Source: an uncultured Bermanella sp.
Lineage (GTDB): Bacteria; Pseudomonadota; Gammaproteobacteria; Pseudomonadales; Oceanobacteraceae
Direction of reading: 5' to 3'
Length of the DNA stretch: 11,014 nucleotides
NCBI GenBank assembly: GCA_913054445.1
Contig: CAJXIK010000040.1
Span: 1-11,014 of the forward strand
Below the pieces are notes generated by a model. The model worked only from the letters and a program-made list of their open reading frames with translations. It was not told the DNA's origin and ran no database searches. Position 1 is the first letter of the stretch. Every line of letters begins with the position of its first letter. Shown here one piece after another: positions 7,592 through 11,014 of this stretch. A program made the translations under genes and the position numbers.

Positions 7592-7827
7592 TGTCCGAGC
7601 GCCTTTCCCCTTCCTAGCTTGACTTTCCTCTATTTAGCCCTACCTTCGCCCTCTGTTTATGGGGGCTGTGGGTCGTTGGCATGATTGCGCCATCATTGAG
7701 TTTGATTGTTCTATTTTTAGTTATATTAACTATGGATATTATCCTATTTAATGCGCTCCATTCATGGTGGGCTTGTTTTGCATTTGGAAAGCCACGGGCA
7801 GAGCGACATTTAGAGAGATAGGGTGAC
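7592..7827 (+). promoter_or_regulatory. AT-rich intergenic leader of the accessory pair, with weak candidate promoter
   Basis: This 236-bp gap has no supported gene. The stretch about 7695-7750 is AT-rich. TTGATT at 7702-7707 and TATTAA at 7724-7729, 16 bases apart, are a weak sigma-70 candidate (four of six matches each). A bulged stem pairs GTGGGCTT (7767-7774) with AAGCCAC (7789-7795) and would lie in the 5' untranslated region of the following gene. No clear rpe terminator is seen. Directly at the rpe stop, TAATG opens an eight-codon reading frame that ends at once and is probably meaningless. Confidence 0.3.
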
Positions 7828-8397
7828 ATGACAATTCAGCGCATGGCGGTTTTATTGCTATTAACGTTTGGCCAGATTCAGGGGGCCAATGCGGTCTTCA
7901 TGGATCTGCAATCCGGCTCCCTCATGGGCATGGTACACGCATCGGTCGGCGGCACCTTTGCCGACAACCATCACCTGAGTGCCGGGGTGGGTTATGTGCC
8001 CAAGCTGGATCGCCATGAAGAGATGAGCATGGGCAGCCTGCGGTATCGCTACCAGAATCCATATCGCTGGAATTTTAGCGTTAAGGATCGCAGCTATGGC
8101 ATCAGCCCGCTGAACTTTGGCGTGGCGCTGTTGGTGGGCAGCCATAAAGATTTATTCGTGAAGTTGCCCGACCAATACCCAGATGGCTATTACAACCCCA
8201 CCGCCATTCGCCTGATTTTTAATTATCAGAGCATCTTACACCTCAATGAACAAACCCAAGTGTATTTTGATGTGTCGGTGTTGGATGTGGGCCTCGTGAG
8301 TTATGTGCGCGAACCCGAGTTCTTTATGGATAACTACGATTATCTGGGTTTGGAGGGCATTACCAATTGGGGTTTTGGCCTGCGTCATCAGTTTTAA
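7828..8397 (+). CDS. Predicted small outer-membrane beta-barrel protein, function unknown
   Basis: I do not recognise the family. Residues 1-22 look like a Sec signal peptide (hydrophobic core AVLLLLTF, cleavage after GANA). The mature part of about 167 residues alternates polar and aromatic/aliphatic residues in short strands (SLRYRYQNPYRWNFSV, INFGVALLV-like stretch, AIRLIFNYQSIL, QVYFDVSVLDVGLVSYV) and ends GFGLRHQF. A C-terminal phenylalanine is the usual BAM recognition signal of outer-membrane barrels. The size would suit an eight-strand barrel. There are no cysteines. The start has AGGGTG close upstream. The next gene, a lipoprotein phosphoesterase, begins 30 bp later, so the two are probably one transcript and may act together at the outer membrane. 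Enzymatic barrels such as PagL or PagP were considered, but no catalytic signature is recognisable. Confidence 0.75.
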   Translation: MTIQRMAVLLLLTFGQIQGANAVFMDLQSGSLMGMVHASVGGTFADNHHLSAGVGYVPKLDRHEEMSMGSLRYRYQNPYRWNFSVKDRSYGISPLNFGVALLVGSHKDLFVKLPDQYPDGYYNPTAIRLIFNYQSILHLNEQTQVYFDVSVLDVGLVSYVREPEFFMDNYDYLGLEGITNWGFGLRHQF

Positions 8398-8427
8398 TTT
8401 ATAAGACAGGTTAAGTAGAGGAAGCAA

Positions 8428-9273
8428 ATGAAAAACCGATTCTTGTTATTATTAGCCGTCTTGCTGGCTGGCTGCCAATACGAATTAAGCCCTTGGCAGA
8501 CCGACGCCCATTGTCCTGGGGTGTCTGTGGAGGAAAATCTAGCGAAGCTGGCCGCCTTCGAGCAGTCCATCGGCAAGGTAGATTATTATCAGGTGGCCAT
8601 CATAGGTGACCCACAACAGTACCCAGGCAGCTTCGAGAGCACCATCAAGCATGTGAATAACTTGGATGATGTGCACTTCATCTTATTGGTGGGGGACCTC
8701 GCCGAAACTGGGGTGAAGGCCGAATTTGAGTGGATGTGTAAGGCCATGAGTAAGTCAAACAAGCCCATCATCTCGGTGATCGGTAATCACGATAGCTTGT
8801 CGTTTGGTAAGGATATCTGGCTGGATGTGTTTGGCCCCTATGATTTCGCCTTTACCTATCAAAACAGCCGTTTCGTGGCCTATAACGATAATAAGTACGA
8901 GTTCGATGATGTGCCGGATCGGGATTGGTTGGCCGCGCAAGCGGCTCCCATAGTGGATCAGCCCTGGGATCACGTGATTGGCGTCAGTCACATTCCCCCT
9001 TGGGAGGCGGACATAGGGTTCGATGCCCACCTCAAGGAAAATGATTTCGAGTTAACCGTGCACGGTCATGAATCGAGCTTCGACCACTGGCAATGGCAGG
9101 ATGACCTGTTGCCCCATTACATCACCACGCAGAATCGTGACCCAGGCTTCGGTATGTTGAGTGTTTACCCGGGCTTGCCGCTAGAGCTGAGTGATTGTAC
9201 TCGGGAATGTGTTCCGTCTGTTCCTAGGACCGTGGTGAAATCCGCTGCCGCCTTGCCCTCACAGGGGCCGTAG
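8428..9273 (+). CDS. Lipoprotein calcineurin-like metallophosphoesterase
   Basis: A predicted periplasm-facing lipoprotein of 281 residues with a calcineurin-like metallophosphoesterase domain, which uses two metal ions to hydrolyse phosphoesters. The signal peptide carries the lipobox LLAGC with C16; Q17 at +2 is not the inner-membrane-retention Asp, suggesting outer-membrane sorting. Domain motifs in order are GDPQ (D61, with Q63 where most members have His), GDLAETG (D90), GNHDS (N120, H121), SHIPPWEAD (H188) and VHGHES (H212, H214). The family's last motif is GHxH; here either V replaces G, or the final His is lost, depending on alignment. C257 and C261 could form a disulfide in the C-terminal tail. 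The ATG has AGAGGAAG seven bases upstream. It follows the barrel gene by 30 bp. The substrate (nucleotide, phospholipid head group, other) cannot be read from sequence. Confidence 0.85.
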   Translation: MKNRFLLLLAVLLAGCQYELSPWQTDAHCPGVSVEENLAKLAAFEQSIGKVDYYQVAIIGDPQQYPGSFESTIKHVNNLDDVHFILLVGDLAETGVKAEFEWMCKAMSKSNKPIISVIGNHDSLSFGKDIWLDVFGPYDFAFTYQNSRFVAYNDNKYEFDDVPDRDWLAAQAAPIVDQPWDHVIGVSHIPPWEADIGFDAHLKENDFELTVHGHESSFDHWQWQDDLLPHYITTQNRDPGFGMLSVYPGLPLELSDCTRECVPSVPRTVVKSAAALPSQGP

Positions 9274-9348
9274 GAGGGCAGCCCCTGCCCGATAAAGCGA
9301 AAAGATCGGCCACAGGGTGGCCTCGTACGAGGGCAGCCCCTGCCCGAT
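9269..9348. repeat. Two direct copies of a 20-bp GC-rich repeat, each with a hairpin core
   Basis: The sequence GAGGGCAGCCCCTGCCCGAT is at 9274-9293 and exactly repeated at 9329-9348; with five further bases upstream (9269 and 9324) only one of 25 differs. Each copy holds GGGCA...TGCCC around GCCC C, a five-base stem. The first copy's upstream extension contains the TAG stop of the phosphoesterase gene. No T-tract follows, so it is not a textbook terminator. The core CAGCCCCT is shared with the adjacent tandem array, so the two repeat types are probably related. Confidence 0.8.
9308..9332. repeat. Stem-loop and 12-bp perfect palindrome between the two 20-bp repeats
   Basis: GGCCAC at 9308-9313 pairs with GTGGCC at 9317-9322 around a three-base loop. 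Overlapping its end, CCTCGTACGAGG at 9321-9332 is a perfect palindrome. Together with the flanking repeats this makes the segment dense in alternative secondary structures. Role unknown. Confidence 0.6.
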
Positions 9349-9470
9349 CCAGCCCCTAACAATGCCCAATCCAGCCCCTAACAATACCCAATCCAGCCCC
9401 TAACAATGCCCAATCCAGCCCCTAAATAATACCCAATCCAGCCCCTAACAATACCCAATCCAGCCCCTAA
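9347..9470. repeat. 22-bp tandem repeat array, five full units plus a partial unit
   Basis: Units lie at 9347-9368, 9369-9390, 9391-9412, 9413-9435 and 9436-9457, with a 13-base partial unit at 9458-9470. Each begins ATCCAGCCCCTAA and ends CAATRCCCA, where R alternates G, A, G, A, A; the fourth unit has ATAATACCCA and is one base longer. Units are not a multiple of three and contain stops, so the array is non-coding. The partial unit contains the TAG stop of the minus-strand gene. Spacer-like variation is absent, ruling out CRISPR. Near-identity suggests recent slippage expansion. Confidence 0.93.
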
Positions 9471-11014
9471 GGCTCCTCCTGCAAACTAAACACCCCTGCG
9501 GTATGTTTATTATTCTCATCTGCGGTGGTTAAATTATAGCCCCCAGCAAACACGCTACCGGGTTTCACGAAGATTCCCCCCACGCTGCCAATCACCTTGT
9601 CGGAGATGAGGGCGCCCGCGCCATCGGTAATGGTGCCGCGTATGTTGTTGGTTTGAAACTCGGGGGTCATAGCGCCGTCTCGGTTGTTATGCAGTTGCCC
9701 AGAAAAGTTCACCTGCCAGTTGGATAATATGGGGGCATCGGGTTTCGTGATGTCGGAGCCTGCGGTGTGTACGGTTAACAGGCCGTTGCTGATGGCACCG
9801 TTGTTAAAATTCACGTCAAACTGGCCGTTGACGCTTTTCACGCCGCCATCGTCGGCAAAGCCGATGCACTGGCCGTAGTCGGTGCAATCGGTTAGGCCGT
9901 TGCTGGCAAAATGGGCGGTGCCGCTAAGGGTGTTGATGTCGGCCCGCTCGGCGGCTATCCAGAAGGCGAGGGTTGTCTCCTCCTGGTGGGTGAGGGTATC
10001 TAGGAAGCCCAGTGCATCTTCGTTTATCTCATGAATGGTGATGGGCTCGCTAGGGTTGCCTGGGGTGGCGGGCTCGGCCAGCCATGCCCCCCAGCGGATG
10101 TTGATGCCGGCGCTCACATCGTCTCTTTGAATGTCACAAATAATGCCGCTGTCGCCACACAGGGCCAGCCCTGTTAGGGAGTTTACGGTTTGTGCGGTGT
10201 TAGCGTCCTTATAGATAACCTGAGTGCGGTCAAATACTTGCCCGTCTTTTTCTTCTTGTTCGCTGGAGAAGAAGATAGGGGTGTTGCTGGCGGTATCCCA
10301 GGAACCTATGGCCACCACTAGGTCGGTCTCCACGCGCACCCGCCAGTCATCGTCGACATTGTTGTCGGAGCCCATCTGCGTCATGAGCATCTGACCTGCT
10401 GGAGAGGCTTGGTCCGCAAAATTCAGGGCCATGGCGGTGATGAATTTGTCTGCCCCCGAATTGGGCTTAAATTCGAAACGATTCTGTCCCGTGCCTGGGT
10501 CGGTGAACACGCTAAATTGCACGTGTATGGGCGTGCCGGGTGGCAATGGGTCGCCATTCACCCGCACCTCGGCGAGGGGGATGGCGCTGGCGATGGCGGC
10601 CTGCAACGCGCTGACGTCACCGACGTTGTCATTTATGACTAGGTTTAACTGGTAGTGCTCTGTAACGTTGCTGCTGGTATCGAGTAGCTCATACTCTAGG
10701 GTGATAACGGTCTCGTTGCCCGCCGCACTGTAATCGAAGGGATTGAAGGTGCTGGCATCAATACCCGTGGGGGAGGTTAACTGCGGCTCTAGGCTAGAGA
10801 AAGTGGGGCGCTTGTCGGCGCTGATACGATAGTCGAGGGGCACCACTAACATGGCCAGTTTCTCCGAGCTGGCGAGGTTAAACTCGTCGTTGCTGATGAT
10901 AGTGTCTGGGATGTCATGGAGTTGACTCTCTAAGCCCACATAGGCGTTCTCAAATTCGAACAGGCCTAGGGGGTTGGGGTCCACAATAGGATCTGGATCG
11001 GTGTCGGGGTCGGG
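9467..11014 (-). CDS. Large secreted protein, C-terminal 515 residues (5' end outside the window)
   Basis: The reading frame is open to the right edge, so this is the C-terminal part; a GTG at 10984 is internal, because PDPDTDPDPI precedes it without a stop. That Pro-Asp run is a typical extracytoplasmic linker. Residues are counted from the window edge. Two close cysteine pairs, C286/C293 and C377/C383, suggest disulfides and export. Near 105-200 a segment (LNLVINDNVGDVSALQAAI, later NRFEFKPNSGADKFI) faintly recalls flagellin hook-IN-like repeats. The last 160 residues are beta-rich and end with IGSVGGIFVKPGSVFAGGYN and HTAGVFSL, reminiscent of TbpB-like barrels and of the C-termini of large FecR-domain proteins in marine gammaproteobacteria; these are memory-based resemblances. 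An N-terminal FecR domain, if any, would lie outside. The stop lies inside the tandem array. Confidence 0.8.
   Translation of the reverse strand, partial: PDPDTDPDPIVDPNPLGLFEFENAYVGLESQLHDIPDTIISNDEFNLASSEKLAMLVVPLDYRISADKRPTFSSLEPQLTSPTGIDASTFNPFDYSAAGNETVITLEYELLDTSSNVTEHYQLNLVINDNVGDVSALQAAIASAIPLAEVRVNGDPLPPGTPIHVQFSVFTDPGTGQNRFEFKPNSGADKFITAMALNFADQASPAGQMLMTQMGSDNNVDDDWRVRVETDLVVAIGSWDTASNTPIFFSSEQEEKDGQVFDRTQVIYKDANTAQTVNSLTGLALCGDSGIICDIQRDDVSAGINIRWGAWLAEPATPGNPSEPITIHEINEDALGFLDTLTHQEETTLAFWIAAERADINTLSGTAHFASNGLTDCTDYGQCIGFADDGGVKSVNGQFDVNFNNGAISNGLLTVHTAGSDITKPDAPILSNWQVNFSGQLHNNRDGAMTPEFQTNNIRGTITDGAGALISDKVIGSVGGIFVKPGSVFAGGYNLTTADENNKHTAGVFSLQEEP

Noticed and set aside
7591..7617. 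Eight-codon frame starting in TAATG at the rpe stop
   Set aside because: Too short, no features of a leader peptide; possibly a trace of a lost downstream gene such as gph, but nothing supports this.
7676..7690. Sigma-54 promoter (GG...GC) upstream of the barrel gene
   Set aside because: GG and GC are separated by seven bases instead of the required ten.
7614..7829. 71-residue minus-strand reading frame in the rpe-barrel gap
   Set aside because: It overlaps the start of the barrel gene, has no convincing ribosome site or domain, and has an unremarkable composition.
9269..9300. Intrinsic terminator after the phosphoesterase gene
   Set aside because: Only a five-base GC stem and no following T-tract.
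9347..9470. CRISPR array
   Set aside because: The units are contiguous with no variable spacers and no cas genes nearby; it is a simple tandem repeat.
9684..9878. Plus-strand frames opposite the large secreted gene and other long genes
   Set aside because: They are antisense shadows of well-supported genes with no domains or ribosome sites.

Overview
The window looks like the chromosome of a marine-type gammaproteobacterium, probably related to the Pseudomonas/Cellvibrio side of the class. The evidence is an envelope-biogenesis block (surA, lptD, amgK, murU, djlA, then rpe) whose order resembles that of pseudomonads. It includes the AmgK-MurU route for recycling N-acetylmuramic acid, which Enterobacteria do not use. 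No taxon can be fixed without a search.

Layout. Positions 1-175 are non-coding on the evidence here and carry a perfect 16-bp inverted repeat; the usual surA neighbour pdxA is not visible. lptD and surA form a minus-strand operon (1497-3971 and 176-1453) for inserting LPS and beta-barrel proteins into the outer membrane. Divergent from it across about 87 bp is a plus-strand cluster, amgK-murU-djlA (4059-6615), whose three genes overlap by ATGA and are probably translationally coupled. A 292-bp gap follows with a 110-bp nested palindrome, a 9-bp tandem duplication and a good -10 box, leading to rpe (6908-7591), the pentose-phosphate epimerase.

From about 7600 on the content becomes accessory. 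A two-gene unit comes first: a predicted small outer-membrane beta-barrel (7828-8397) and, 30 bp later, a lipoprotein metallophosphoesterase (8428-9273). I cannot assign either a specific function. On the other strand, and running off the right edge, is the C-terminal 515 residues of a large secreted protein with a Pro-Asp linker and two close cysteine pairs (9467-11014). The 193 bp between the two convergent genes consist almost entirely of repeats: two 20-bp copies with hairpins, then a 22-bp tandem array of five full units and one partial unit. The stop codon of the large gene lies inside the array and the stop codon of the phosphoesterase lies inside the first 20-bp repeat.

How the genes fit together: SurA chaperones outer-membrane proteins including LptD, LptD assembles LPS, AmgK/MurU recycle peptidoglycan sugar to UDP-MurNAc, and DjlA is a membrane-anchored DnaK co-chaperone. 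The left two thirds are therefore a coherent cell-envelope neighbourhood. The accessory pair and the large secreted protein also look envelope-targeted, but no link to the core genes can be shown. The best candidates for something undescribed are the barrel/phosphoesterase pair and the repeat block at the convergent gene ends; neither amounts to proof of a new system.
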